NCBI RefSeq assembly: GCF_014384795.1
Contig: NZ_JACRSR010000001.1
Span: 434,001-498,000 of the forward strand
Length of the DNA stretch: 64,000 nucleotides
Origin: Gehongia tenuis
Lineage (GTDB): Bacteria; Bacillota; Clostridia; Christensenellales; NSJ-53
Direction: 5' to 3'
In this document: piece by piece, positions 32,505 to 40,961 of the stretch
Position numbering within the stretch: the stretch's first letter is position 1
Layout of the letters: the number at the start of each line of letters is the position of its first letter
Notes under the pieces: model-generated
Databases searched by the model: none
Seen by the model: only the letters and a program-made list of their open reading frames with translations
Told to the model about the DNA's origin: nothing
Position numbers and translations under genes: made by a program

Positions 32505-33917
32505 ATGGAGGCCATCAAGATTTTCCTGGCCGCGGTGGAGATCTTTTTCGTGCTGTACCTTCTGGGGTACAGTACATTCCTGTTCCTGTCCGTGTTCCAG
32601 GGCTCGTCCACCCTCTATCAGAACCGGCGAAGGGAACAGCTGGAGAACAGCATTCATCATGATTTTTACATTCCCGTCAGCATCCTGGTGCCGGCCCATA
32701 ACGAGGAGGTCACCATCGTGGACACGGTGTCCACCCTGCTTGAGCAGGATTACCCGCTCTTCGAGATCGTGGTGGTGGACGACGGCTCGGATGACGGGAC
32801 GGCGGCCCGCCTCATCGAGGCCTTTGATATCCATCCCTCCGCCCGGCCGGTGCACCGGGTGGTGCCCTCGGCGAGGGAGAAGGCCGTCTATGAGACGGAT
32901 GTGCGGGGCACCCACATCACCCTGGTGGTGAAGGAGCAGGGGGGCAAGGCGGACGCCCTCAATATGGGGATCAACATGTCCGCCTATCCTTACTTTCTCT
33001 GCATTGACGCCGATTCCATGCTGCAGCGGGATTCCCTCCGCAGGATCACCCAGCCCATCCTGGAGGACGACCGGGTCATTGCCTGCGGCGGCCAGGTCCG
33101 GGTTTCCAACAGTGTGAAGATCCGGGACGGCCGGGTGGCGGACTACAGCCTGCCCAAGAATCTGCTCATCGCCATGCAGGTGCTGGAATACGACCGCTCC
33201 TTTCTCGCTTCCCGCATCTTCATGGACAACTTCAACGGCAACCTCATCATCTCCGGCGCCTTCGGCCTGTTCAGGAAGGAGACGGTGGTGCTGGCCGGGG
33301 GCTACGCTCTCGACACCATGGGGGAGGACATGGAGCTGGTGGTCAAGCTTCACGCCTTCTGCCGGACCAACCATATCGATTACCGCATGCGCTACGTTCC
33401 CGAGGCGGTGTGCTGGAGCCAGGCTCCGGGCAGCCTGAAGGATCTGGCCAAACAGCGCCGGCGCTGGCACATCGGGCTTTTTGAAAGCCTGTGGCATTAC
33501 CGCCGCTCGGTGGGCAAGAAGGAGTACGGCCTCATGGGCTCCGTGTCCTTTTTGTACTTTTGGCTGTATGAGCTGCTCTCGCCCTACATCGAGCTGTTCG
33601 GCCTTTTGACCATCGTGCTCGCCTTTTTGGTGAATCTCATCAACGTGCCCTTCATGCTGCTGTTCTTCGCGGTGTACGCCATCTACGGCTGTACCCTCAC
33701 GCTCATCGCCTTCTTCAGCCGCATCCACACCCAGCAGCTCACCCTGTCCTTCAAGGATTCGGTGAAGGCGGTGCTGCTCAGCGTCTTTGAGCTGTTCGGC
33801 ATGCGCTTCGTGCTCATGCTCATCCGCACCAACGCCCTCATCGGCTACCGCAAGAAGCGAAACGTCTGGGGCAAGCTGGAGCGCTACAAGCACGATCAAA
33901 AATCCACCGGCATGTAA
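32505..33917 (+). CDS. processive family 2 glycosyltransferase
   Basis: A 470-residue membrane enzyme of the BcsA/PgaC/HAS type. One N-terminal helix (10-32) is followed by the GT2 domain: DDGSDDG (92-98), DAD (168-170, metal and sugar nucleotide), GED (273-275, catalytic base) and QRRRW (317-321, the processive-polymer signature). Three or four C-terminal helices form the export channel. It should extend and export a beta-linked homopolymer or alternating glycan. The polymer sugar cannot be inferred. A terminator follows directly. Confidence 0.9.
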   Translation: MEAIKIFLAAVEIFFVLYLLGYSTFLFLSVFQGSSTLYQNRRREQLENSIHHDFYIPVSILVPAHNEEVTIVDTVSTLLEQDYPLFEIVVVDDGSDDGTAARLIEAFDIHPSARPVHRVVPSAREKAVYETDVRGTHITLVVKEQGGKADALNMGINMSAYPYFLCIDADSMLQRDSLRRITQPILEDDRVIACGGQVRVSNSVKIRDGRVADYSLPKNLLIAMQVLEYDRSFLASRIFMDNFNGNLIISGAFGLFRKETVVLAGGYALDTMGEDMELVVKLHAFCRTNHIDYRMRYVPEAVCWSQAPGSLKDLAKQRRRWHIGLFESLWHYRRSVGKKEYGLMGSVSFLYFWLYELLSPYIELFGLLTIVLAFLVNLINVPFMLLFFAVYAIYGCTLTLIAFFSRIHTQQLTLSFKDSVKAVLLSVFELFGMRFVLMLIRTNALIGYRKKRNVWGKLERYKHDQKSTGM

Positions 33918-33948
33918 AAAAGCGGGGCCTTCAAGGCCCTCGTTTTTT
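33918..33948 (+). terminator. terminator of the surface-glycan operon
   Basis: GGGCCT (33925-33930) pairs with AGGCCC (33934-33939), with flanking pairs, then TTTTTT. Confidence 0.8.
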
Positions 33949-34110
33949 GCCCTGGCCGAAGGGGGGAAACCAGTGGGAAATCGCCGTCCGCCGGCCGAAA
34001 AAGAGTGGCGAAAGGGCGCGGCCGGGCAGCGGTATTGAGCGATGATGAAAGTGCTTTCATTCATGGGGATCAAGGAGGTCAAGCCGTTCATATGCTTCTT
34101 CTTTTGCATC
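33949..34110. other. intergenic stretch without a supported gene
   Basis: About 160 bp without a convincing ORF. The only feature noted is a short inverted repeat ATGAAAG-TG-CTTTCAT at 34045-34060, with no gene start nearby. Confidence 0.5.
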
Positions 34111-34140
34111 AAAAAAGCCGGCCCTAAGGCCGGCTTTTTC
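34111..34140. terminator. terminator of the M81 peptidase gene
   Basis: GCCGGCC (34117-34123), loop CTAA, GGCCGGC (34128-34134), with A run on the left that reads as a T run on the minus strand. Confidence 0.88.
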
Positions 34141-34149
34141 CTGCACTTT

Positions 34150-35580
34150 TTAGAAGTTGTCCACGGGATACATGGGCCGGTGGATCAGCTTGTAATCGAA
34201 ATTTTCCGTGTGCTGGTCCGTGGCGCCGGGGGTGAGGGACATGATCATGTAACCCGCCACTTCCTTGAGCTCGGGGAAGAGGTAGCCCTGCTTGACCACG
34301 ATGATGTCGTAATCCTTCCAGTTGAGCCCCGCGCCCTCAAACTGCCTTAGATGGGTGAAGGAAGCGCCGGAGTTGGAGACGGCCACGTCCAGATCGCCCA
34401 CGCTCACCGTGACCACCTGGCCTTCCGCGTCCCCGTCGTAGCCCAGCATGTCGCCCTTCGCCTTGACGATGCCCTTGATGGGGGTCGCCCTGCTGTCCTC
34501 GTCGTAATCCATGCCCACGTCAAGCTCCACAGCCGCGCCGATCTCAAGATCCTTCAGCTTATCGAGGGCCGTAGGATGGTTGATGGCGGCGATCAGGGAT
34601 TTCTTGCCCTTCGTATCCCGGGCGAGGATCTGACGCAGCACCACCGTGTTCCAGCCGAGGGCCCCGGCGGTGGTGTTGTCGCCGGCGTCAGAGATGAAGA
34701 TGGGCTTCTTGTCCGAGGCATAAGCCACGTCCATGGCTTCGTTCATATCCATGGCGTTGCCGGTGAAGTGGAAATCACGGCGCTTGGAGAAGGCGTAGTC
34801 CGCCAGCTCCCTGGCCTTTTCGGCGGCATAGTCCGCGTACTGCTCCTCGGCGGGCACCACCACCACGCAGGCGGAGCAGAGGGGACTGTCCGCCCAGGCG
34901 AAGCCCACGTGATAGGAGCAGCTGGCGATGCGGGGATCCTTCTCGCACTCGTTCAGCTTCTCGTTGATGAGGCAAAGAGGTTCCTCGGCGGAAACGCACC
35001 GCTCGCCGCCGATCAGGATGGAGACCCGCTCCCAGGCGGGATGGACCTTGATGTTTTTCTTCAGCATGTCGACGAAGATTCTGGCGGTTTTGCGGTTGGT
35101 CTCATCGGCGTCGGTATGGGGGGAGTTGCGGTAGCACCGCACCACATTGGCCAGCTCGCAGTAGTGCTGGGAGACGTTGCCGTGGGGGTCCATCGCTACG
35201 GCGATGGGGAGGTCCGGCCCCACGATTTCCCGGATCCGCTCCAAGAGGTAGTGCTCGCCGGAATCGGGCTTGAGGTCCACCACGTGCATGGCGCCGTGAA
35301 GAAACAGAAAGATGCCGTCGAGCTCGTCCTTGTGTTTCCTTACGCCGTCCAGAAACTGGCCGAGAATGTAGTCGTAAGCTTCCCGCTCCACATAGCCGCT
35401 GGCGCCGCCGCTGGCCGCCAGAGTGGGAATGACCTCCATGCCCGCCTCCTCGAAGATGTCCCGGCAGGCCAGATGGTCGATGACATCCTCGCCGTAGAGG
35501 TAGTTGAAATCCTCCTTCTTGGTGAGCACGGGGGCAAACATGTTGGACTCGTGGCCCATGGAACCGATCAATACTTTCAT
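34150..35580 (-). CDS. M81-family metallopeptidase (MlrC-like)
   Basis: A 476-residue protein matching the M81/MlrC family along its length: MGHESNMFAP at the start, FLFLHGAMH, MDPHGN (metal ligands Asp and His) and RNSPHTDADET (His). MlrC opens the last peptide in microcystin breakdown, but most bacterial relatives act on other, unknown substrates. The C-terminal DUF/MlrC_C domain is present (GDNTTAGALGWNTVVLRQI). AAAGGAGGAAGCGT precedes the ATG. It is transcribed alone. Confidence 0.9.
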   Translation of the reverse strand: MKVLIGSMGHESNMFAPVLTKKEDFNYLYGEDVIDHLACRDIFEEAGMEVIPTLAASGGASGYVEREAYDYILGQFLDGVRKHKDELDGIFLFLHGAMHVVDLKPDSGEHYLLERIREIVGPDLPIAVAMDPHGNVSQHYCELANVVRCYRNSPHTDADETNRKTARIFVDMLKKNIKVHPAWERVSILIGGERCVSAEEPLCLINEKLNECEKDPRIASCSYHVGFAWADSPLCSACVVVVPAEEQYADYAAEKARELADYAFSKRRDFHFTGNAMDMNEAMDVAYASDKKPIFISDAGDNTTAGALGWNTVVLRQILARDTKGKKSLIAAINHPTALDKLKDLEIGAAVELDVGMDYDEDSRATPIKGIVKAKGDMLGYDGDAEGQVVTVSVGDLDVAVSNSGASFTHLRQFEGAGLNWKDYDIIVVKQGYLFPELKEVAGYMIMSLTPGATDQHTENFDYKLIHRPMYPVDNF

Positions 35581-35613
35581 ACGCTTCCTCCTTTATTTGG
35601 GGTCTATAAATCC

Positions 35614-35641
35614 ATCATAGCACCGGAAAAGGGAAAGTCAA
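35614..35641 (-). promoter_or_regulatory. promoter of the M81 gene
   Basis: On the minus strand: TTGACT (35641-35636), 16-bp spacer, TATGAT (35619-35614). Confidence 0.6.
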
Positions 35642-35657
35642 GAGCGCCCCGTCCCCT

Positions 35658-36263
35658 TTATTGGATCTCGATGGCATAGATCATCAGCGCCGTTTTGCCA
35701 TCTTTTTGCACGGTGCGAATGCGCTGAAAGCCGTAGCGGTCGTAGAAGCTGTAGGTGCAGTCAGGCGTGGTCCATAGAAAGACCCGCTTCATGCCCCGCC
35801 GCCTGCAAAAGGCGAGGTACCGGTCCATGAGCGCCCGGCCGTATCCCCTGCCCCGGGTTTCGGCGTCCAGGATGAACAGGTTCACCTCGCTGTCGTAGCC
35901 CTCCACCGCCTCGCCGGCCCTGGACATCCAGCCCATATCCCGGATCAGGCGGAAGGCGGCCCGCCGCCCGCCCAGGCGTCCAAGGAGCACCTGGATGAAA
36001 AAGCCCGCGCCCAGCCAGCCGAACTGAAGTGCCCGGCCCAGCCGGCCCCGCCGCTCGTCGCTGCCAAAGAGCACCCCGACAGCCCGGCCCTTTTCCACCA
36101 CCACGTCCTGATGGACCGAGCCGATGAGGCAGCTTTTGATGTAATAGCGGCTGAGAAGGAGGGGGTCCTTCGGTCCGTCGAGATCCTTTTCAAAATGCCA
36201 TGTCCGCTGCACGACGCCGGCCAAGTCATCAAGATAGGCCTTCCGATAGATATCGCAGTTCAT
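35658..36263 (-). CDS. GNAT-family N-acetyltransferase
   Basis: A 201-residue protein with the acetyl-CoA site of the GNAT fold near residue 135 (LDAETRGRGYGRALMDRYL) and the C-terminal YDRYGFQRI strand. It is translationally coupled to the MarR gene: its ATG overlaps the MarR stop in ATGA, with GGAGGAAACAAA as ribosome site. The middle (about 60-105) is longer than a minimal GNAT. Substrate unknown; being under a MarR regulator suggests detoxification of a small molecule. Confidence 0.83.
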   Translation of the reverse strand: MNCDIYRKAYLDDLAGVVQRTWHFEKDLDGPKDPLLLSRYYIKSCLIGSVHQDVVVEKGRAVGVLFGSDERRGRLGRALQFGWLGAGFFIQVLLGRLGGRRAAFRLIRDMGWMSRAGEAVEGYDSEVNLFILDAETRGRGYGRALMDRYLAFCRRRGMKRVFLWTTPDCTYSFYDRYGFQRIRTVQKDGKTALMIYAIEIQ

Positions 36264-36697
36264 TTTGTTTCCTCCATGTATTCCTCAATGATTTTCTGGA
36301 ACATGCCCTCGAACCTGGCCAGCTCCTCCGGCGAAAAGTTCTGGCGGGCCCGCTCCGCCACCCGATGGACGAAGGCGTCGTTCACGCTGTAGTAGTCCAT
36401 GAATTTGTCCGTCACCCTGAGGTGGTACCGCCGCCGGTCCCGTTCGTCCTGCACCTTTTCAAGATATCCCCGGCTCACCAGCTTGTTCACCCGGTAGGTG
36501 AGGTTCGGGGTGGAGATCCTCAAAAAGTCCGCCAGCTCCTTGCAGGTGGGCCCCTTTAGAAGGTACACCATCTCCAGCGTTCCCGTATCCGCCGCCCCCA
36601 GGCTGCCGATCTCCTCAATCTTTTGCTGGCGCGCCGCGTTTTTATAGAAGGAAAGGGCCAGTCTGTTGTAAAATTCGTCCATCCAGTGCTCCAGCAT
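36260..36697 (-). CDS. MarR-family transcription regulator
   Basis: Start ATG 36697 (GAGG 9 bp upstream) gives 145 residues. The winged helix lies at about 50-110: GPTCKELADFLRISTPNLTYRVNKLVSRGYLEKVQDERDRR. The Asp/Arg wing motif is intact. It precedes and overlaps the GNAT gene; a 14-bp palindrome in its own promoter suggests autorepression, and the divergent nuclease-helicase gene lies 140 bp away. Confidence 0.88.
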   Translation of the reverse strand: MLEHWMDEFYNRLALSFYKNAARQQKIEEIGSLGAADTGTLEMVYLLKGPTCKELADFLRISTPNLTYRVNKLVSRGYLEKVQDERDRRRYHLRVTDKFMDYYSVNDAFVHRVAERARQNFSPEELARFEGMFQKIIEEYMEETK

Positions 36698-36721
36698 GAC
36701 AAAACACCTCAAAAATTTTAA

Positions 36722-36768
36722 TTAAAATATTTTAAATAATTCTACCCCGCGGCGGACGGTCCTGTCAA
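36722..36768 (-). promoter_or_regulatory. promoter and operator of the MarR-GNAT unit
   Basis: On the minus strand: TTGACA (36768-36763), 18-bp spacer, TAGAAT (36744-36739). Directly downstream is the perfect palindrome TTAAAATATTTTAA (36722-36735), a good MarR-type operator placed at the start site. Confidence 0.7.
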
Positions 36769-36775
36769 TGGGTAT

Positions 36776-36804
36776 TTGCAAGGGTGCGGGAAAAAGGCTA
36801 TCAT
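36776..36804 (+). promoter_or_regulatory. promoter of the EndoQ-helicase gene
   Basis: TTGCAA (36776-36781), 17-bp spacer, TATCAT (36799-36804); its -35 lies 7 bp from the -35 of the divergent MarR promoter. Confidence 0.6.
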
Positions 36805-36836
36805 AGGGAATAGAACGCAAATATGGGAGAATTGCC

Positions 36837-39800
36837 ATGTATATCGCTGATTTGCACATCCATTCGAAGTATTCAAGAGCCACCAGCGGGGAAGCGGTGC
36901 CCGAGTATCTGGACCTTTGGGCGAGGAAGAAGGGGATCGGGCTCATGGGAACGGGCGATTTCACCCATCCCGCCTGGCGGGCGGAGCTTCGGGAGAAGCT
37001 CATCCCGGCGGAGGAGGGGCTGTACGTGCTCAAAGAGGAGCGCCGCCTTCCCGGCTTCGAGGACCGGGAGACGCCGAGGTTCGTGGTCACGGGGGAGATC
37101 AGCTCCATCTACAAGAAGAACGGCAGAACCCGCAAGATCCACAACGTCATCCTGCTGCCCAGCCTCGAGGCGGCGGAGGCCCTTTCGGGGAAGCTGGAGG
37201 CCATCGGCAACATCCATTCCGACGGCCGGCCCATTCTGGGGCTGGACAGCCGGGATCTTCTGGAGATTCTGCTTGAGACCTGTCCCCGGGGCATCCTGGT
37301 GCCCGCCCATATCTGGACGCCCCACTTCTCGCTGTTCGGGGCTTTTTCCGGCTTTGACACCATGGAGGAATGCTTCGAGGACCTGACGGGCTACATCCAC
37401 GCCGTGGAGACCGGTCTTTCCTCCGATCCCGCCATGAACGGGCGGCTCACCGCCCTGGACGGCTACACGCTCATCTCCAATTCCGACGCCCATTCCCCCT
37501 CCAAGCTGGGCCGGGAAGCCAATCTGATCGAGGGGGAGCTGTCCTACACCGGGCTGGCCCGGGCGCTCGAGGGGGAGGGCCTTGTGGGCACGCTGGAGTT
37601 CTTCCCCGAGGAGGGAAAGTACCATCTGGACGGCCACCGAAACTGCGGAGTGCGCCTCACCCCGGCGGAAACGGCGAGGTACGGCGGCCGGTGCCCGGTG
37701 TGCGGCAGGAAGATCACCGTGGGCGTGCTGAACCGGGTGGAGGCGCTGGCCGACCGCCCGGAGGGGGCGGCGCGGCTTGCGCGGCCCTACGAGAGCCTCA
37801 TTCCCCTGGCGGAGGTCATCGCCGCGTCCACCGGCTATACCCCGGCGAGCCGCAGGGTTCAGGGCTGGTACGAGGGCCTGCTGGCCGAACTGGGCAGCGA
37901 GTTTTACATTCTTAGGGAAGCGCCGCTAACGGCCGTGGGCCGGGCGGCGGGCCCCCTGGTGGAGGAGGGCGTGCGGCGGCTCCGGGCGGGGGAGGTCACC
38001 CTGAGCCCGGGCTACGACGGCGAATACGGCAAGGTGCATATCCTCACCGCCGGGGAGCGGGAAGCCCTTGCCGGGCAGATCTCCTTTTTGGGCGCGGCGG
38101 CGCCGAAGGCGGGGAAGGCCGCGGCTCCGCGGGCGTCCCGGGAAGAGGGGACCCCGTCCACCGCAGCCCAGGGCGGACCCGCCGCGGTTCCGGGCGGCCC
38201 CGAGGGCGGAGGCCGCACCGCCGCATCCCATACCGCTTTCCCAACCGCCGGCAGGCTGTCTGCCGAAGGGCCCGCTGCGGCCCCGCGGCCCCGCGCCCTC
38301 TTTGGCCTCAACGAGGAACAGCGCGCCGCCGCCACCGCCGGGGAGCGGACGGTGGCGGTGATTGCCGGGCCGGGCACCGGCAAGACGAAGACCCTGGTCG
38401 CCCGCATCCAGCACCTGGTGGAGACGGGGGTGAAGCCCGGCTCCATTACCGCCGTCACCTTCACCAACAAAGCGGCGGGGGAGATGAGATCGCGGCTGGA
38501 AGCGGCCCTGGGCAGGAAGGCCGCCCGGGCCATGACCATCGGCACCTTCCACGCCATCTGTCTCAGGCATCTGTCCCGTAAGGGGCCGGTGACCCTGATC
38601 GATGAATTCTCCGCCCGCTCGCTGGCCGCCGAGGCCGCGGGGGAGGCGGGCGTGGAGCTTTCGGCGGCGAAGCTCCTTGCGGACATCTCGAGGATGAAGG
38701 GCGGGCTTGCCCCGGAGCATCCCGAGGCGGCGAAGGCGTACCCCCTCTATCAGCAAAGGCTCGCCGCCCATCGGGTGCTGGATTATGACGACCTGCTGCT
38801 CCGCGCTCTTGAGGACTACGAGACGGCGGTGCCCGGGAGCTTTGCCCACCTTTTGGTGGACGAATTCCAGGATTTGAGCCCCGTGCAGTACCGGCTGGTC
38901 CTCACGTGGACGGCGCGAGGCGCCCTGTTCGCCATCGGCGACCCGGACCAGTCCATCTACGGCTTCCGCGGCTCCAGCGCCGATGGGTTCCGGCGGCTGG
39001 GGGAGGACAAGCCGGGCCTTCGCACCATCCGTCTGGTGAAAAACTACCGCTCCTCCCCGGGGATTCTGGCGGCGGCGCTGCCCGCGCTCGGCCGGGCCGG
39101 GGACCATCTCCAGGCCCAGCGTCCCGGCGGCCCGAAGCCGGTTTATGTAAACTGCCCCGGCGAACTGGCGGAGGGCGTGTACGTGGCCAAGGCCATCGCG
39201 GCGCTGGTGGGCGGCATGGACATGCTTTCGGCAGGGACGGAGGCGGGCCTGGGCTTTTCCGACATCGCGGTGCTGTACCGCACCCACCGCCAGGGGGAGA
39301 TGCTGGAGTACTGCCTCAAAACCGAGGGCATCCCCTACGTGGTGTCCGGCCGGGAGGACTTTTTAGCGGAGGAGACGGTGCGCCGCGTGCTCGCCTTCTT
39401 CCGGTACCTGCTGGACCGGGGGGACGAGCTGTCCCGGGCACTGGCCCAGCCCCTTCTCGGGTCGGACTTCGAGGCCCGGGCGGCGGAATACGGCCCCCAC
39501 GCGGGAAAGGACCGGCCGGACCGGCTCATCGCCGCCCTCGCCGCCCAGCAGGGGCTCCAAGGTCCGGCGCTGGACAAACTCGTCCAGGCGGCGGCCCTTT
39601 TCCGCAGTCTCGGCGAATTTCTCACCAACGTGCTTCTCGGCCAGGAGATCGATCTTGGACGGAGCGGCCAGAAGTCCTATGCCTCCGGCGCGGTGCGGCT
39701 GATGACCCTGCACGGCAGCAAGGGACTGGAATTTCCGGCGGTGTTTCTCACGGGCGTCCGGGCGGGGCTCATTCCCTACGACGCGCCCGGGCGCGCCGCG

Positions 39801-39977
39801 GACCCGCAGGAGGAGCGGCGGCTCCTCTACGTGGGGCTCACCCGGGCGAAGGACCGGCTCACGCTGACCTGCCCCGGCGAACCCTCGCCCTTCCTCGGGG
39901 ATATCCCGAAGGACGCTCTCACCTTTGAAAAGGCCCTCGCCGGCCGGCCGGAAGGCAGGCAGCTCACCCTATTTTGA
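36837..39977 (+). CDS. fusion of EndoQ-like PHP endonuclease and UvrD-type helicase
   Basis: A 1046-residue fusion. Residues 1-390 match endonuclease Q: PHP metal motifs DLHIHS (5-10), GTGDFTHP, PAHIWTP, SNSDAHSPS, and a zinc knuckle with C270, C286 and C289. EndoQ cuts DNA 5' of deaminated bases. A low-complexity Ala/Pro/Gly linker (about 420-485) leads to a superfamily 1A helicase: GPGTGKT (511-517), DEFQD (from Asp675), GDPDQSIYGFRG, and VGLTRAKDRL. The 2B region is shorter than in UvrD. The fusion suggests coupled nicking and unwinding at damaged sites. Confidence 0.88.
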   Translation: MYIADLHIHSKYSRATSGEAVPEYLDLWARKKGIGLMGTGDFTHPAWRAELREKLIPAEEGLYVLKEERRLPGFEDRETPRFVVTGEISSIYKKNGRTRKIHNVILLPSLEAAEALSGKLEAIGNIHSDGRPILGLDSRDLLEILLETCPRGILVPAHIWTPHFSLFGAFSGFDTMEECFEDLTGYIHAVETGLSSDPAMNGRLTALDGYTLISNSDAHSPSKLGREANLIEGELSYTGLARALEGEGLVGTLEFFPEEGKYHLDGHRNCGVRLTPAETARYGGRCPVCGRKITVGVLNRVEALADRPEGAARLARPYESLIPLAEVIAASTGYTPASRRVQGWYEGLLAELGSEFYILREAPLTAVGRAAGPLVEEGVRRLRAGEVTLSPGYDGEYGKVHILTAGEREALAGQISFLGAAAPKAGKAAAPRASREEGTPSTAAQGGPAAVPGGPEGGGRTAASHTAFPTAGRLSAEGPAAAPRPRALFGLNEEQRAAATAGERTVAVIAGPGTGKTKTLVARIQHLVETGVKPGSITAVTFTNKAAGEMRSRLEAALGRKAARAMTIGTFHAICLRHLSRKGPVTLIDEFSARSLAAEAAGEAGVELSAAKLLADISRMKGGLAPEHPEAAKAYPLYQQRLAAHRVLDYDDLLLRALEDYETAVPGSFAHLLVDEFQDLSPVQYRLVLTWTARGALFAIGDPDQSIYGFRGSSADGFRRLGEDKPGLRTIRLVKNYRSSPGILAAALPALGRAGDHLQAQRPGGPKPVYVNCPGELAEGVYVAKAIAALVGGMDMLSAGTEAGLGFSDIAVLYRTHRQGEMLEYCLKTEGIPYVVSGREDFLAEETVRRVLAFFRYLLDRGDELSRALAQPLLGSDFEARAAEYGPHAGKDRPDRLIAALAAQQGLQGPALDKLVQAAALFRSLGEFLTNVLLGQEIDLGRSGQKSYASGAVRLMTLHGSKGLEFPAVFLTGVRAGLIPYDAPGRAADPQEERRLLYVGLTRAKDRLTLTCPGEPSPFLGDIPKDALTFEKALAGRPEGRQLTLF

Positions 39978-39995
39978 CATAAAGGAGAGGATACC

Positions 39996-40790
39996 ATGTA
40001 CACCATCGGCGAGACGGCCAAAATGCTGGGCCTCACCACCGACACCATCCGCTTCTACGTGGAGAAGGGGCTGGTCCATCCGGAAAAGAATCCGGCGAAC
40101 CGTTACCTCCTTTTTTCCTTCGAAAATCTTCTGGAGCTGACCAACGTGGTCTATTACCGGTGCCTGGATTTTTCCATCGCGGAAATCCAGGACATCATGC
40201 ACAGCCGCGGTTCCTCCGAGGTGGTGAAGCTCATTTCGGAGAAGAGCAGGGAGGTGGAGCACCGCATCCGCTATCAGCAGCAGCTGCTCAAAAAGATCAA
40301 TTACGTGCGCTCCATCCACAACACGGTCAACGAATACGCCGAATGCCGGGTGACCACCTTTCCCGAATCCTACGTGCTTTTCATCAGCTGCGACCGGGCG
40401 CCCATCACCTACCAGCTCAAACAGCTGACGCCGGAACAGATCATCCTGTGCGGCAGCTACGACGTCTATGAGCTGAACGGCCAAAAGCTGAGCCAGGGCA
40501 AAAGCTATGGGCTGCTGCGCAAGTCCGCGGCGGACGCCATGCATATGCGGCTGGATTCCTCGCTGGAGGTGATCAGGGCCTATCCCTGCGTCCGGAGGAT
40601 GTTTCACATCAGGCGCTGGGACATCTCGCTGGAGGAGCTTATGCCCATCCGCATGTTCGCCGATAAGCTCAGATTGAACTATGGGCCCACCTTCCTGGTC
40701 CGGAAGTTCACGCTGACCTCCTATCAGGATACGGACAACCTGTACGCCGACATCTATCTGCCCATCGGCGAGGGGCTGGAGCTGCCCTAG
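39996..40790 (+). CDS. MerR-family regulator of the isomerase array (inferred)
   Basis: A 264-residue protein, ATG behind AAAGGAGAGG. N-terminal MerR winged helix (MYTIGETAKMLGLTTDTIRFYVEKGLVHP), dimer helix (about 72-110) and a C-terminal ligand domain ending DNLYADIYLPIGEG. It is a paralogue of the regulator at 15593-16402. It lies 171 bp before the first isomerase gene. The two isomerase promoters have 19-bp spacers, the type MerR proteins activate. The ligand is probably a sugar-related or cyclitol compound, which is inference only. Confidence 0.85.
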   Translation: MYTIGETAKMLGLTTDTIRFYVEKGLVHPEKNPANRYLLFSFENLLELTNVVYYRCLDFSIAEIQDIMHSRGSSEVVKLISEKSREVEHRIRYQQQLLKKINYVRSIHNTVNEYAECRVTTFPESYVLFISCDRAPITYQLKQLTPEQIILCGSYDVYELNGQKLSQGKSYGLLRKSAADAMHMRLDSSLEVIRAYPCVRRMFHIRRWDISLEELMPIRMFADKLRLNYGPTFLVRKFTLTSYQDTDNLYADIYLPIGEGLELP

Positions 40791-40869
40791 GCCGCGTCAG
40801 GCCCCGCCGCCGGGCCCGCCATTGAACCCGACCCGCAGCAAAAGAATTAAAATAATTTGATTTGCCGTA

Positions 40870-40900
40870 TTGACCTTTGCCCTGGTCCATGGTTTATACT
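40870..40900 (+). promoter_or_regulatory. MerR-type promoter of isomerase gene 1
   Basis: TTGACC (40870-40875), 19-bp spacer TTTGCCCTGGTCCATGGTT, TATACT (40895-40900). It shares the block CCTGGT with the ureohydrolase spacer at the same offset, and CATGGTTTATACT with the second isomerase promoter. Confidence 0.72.
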
Positions 40901-40961
40901 GAAAGATGTGGCCCAAAGGGCAATCACGCGGCGAGAGGCCGCGAAGGAAAGGAATGTTGAT

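Noticed and set aside
34045..34060. Inverted repeat ATGAAAG-TG-CTTTCAT as operator
   Set aside because: No gene start or promoter lies close to it.
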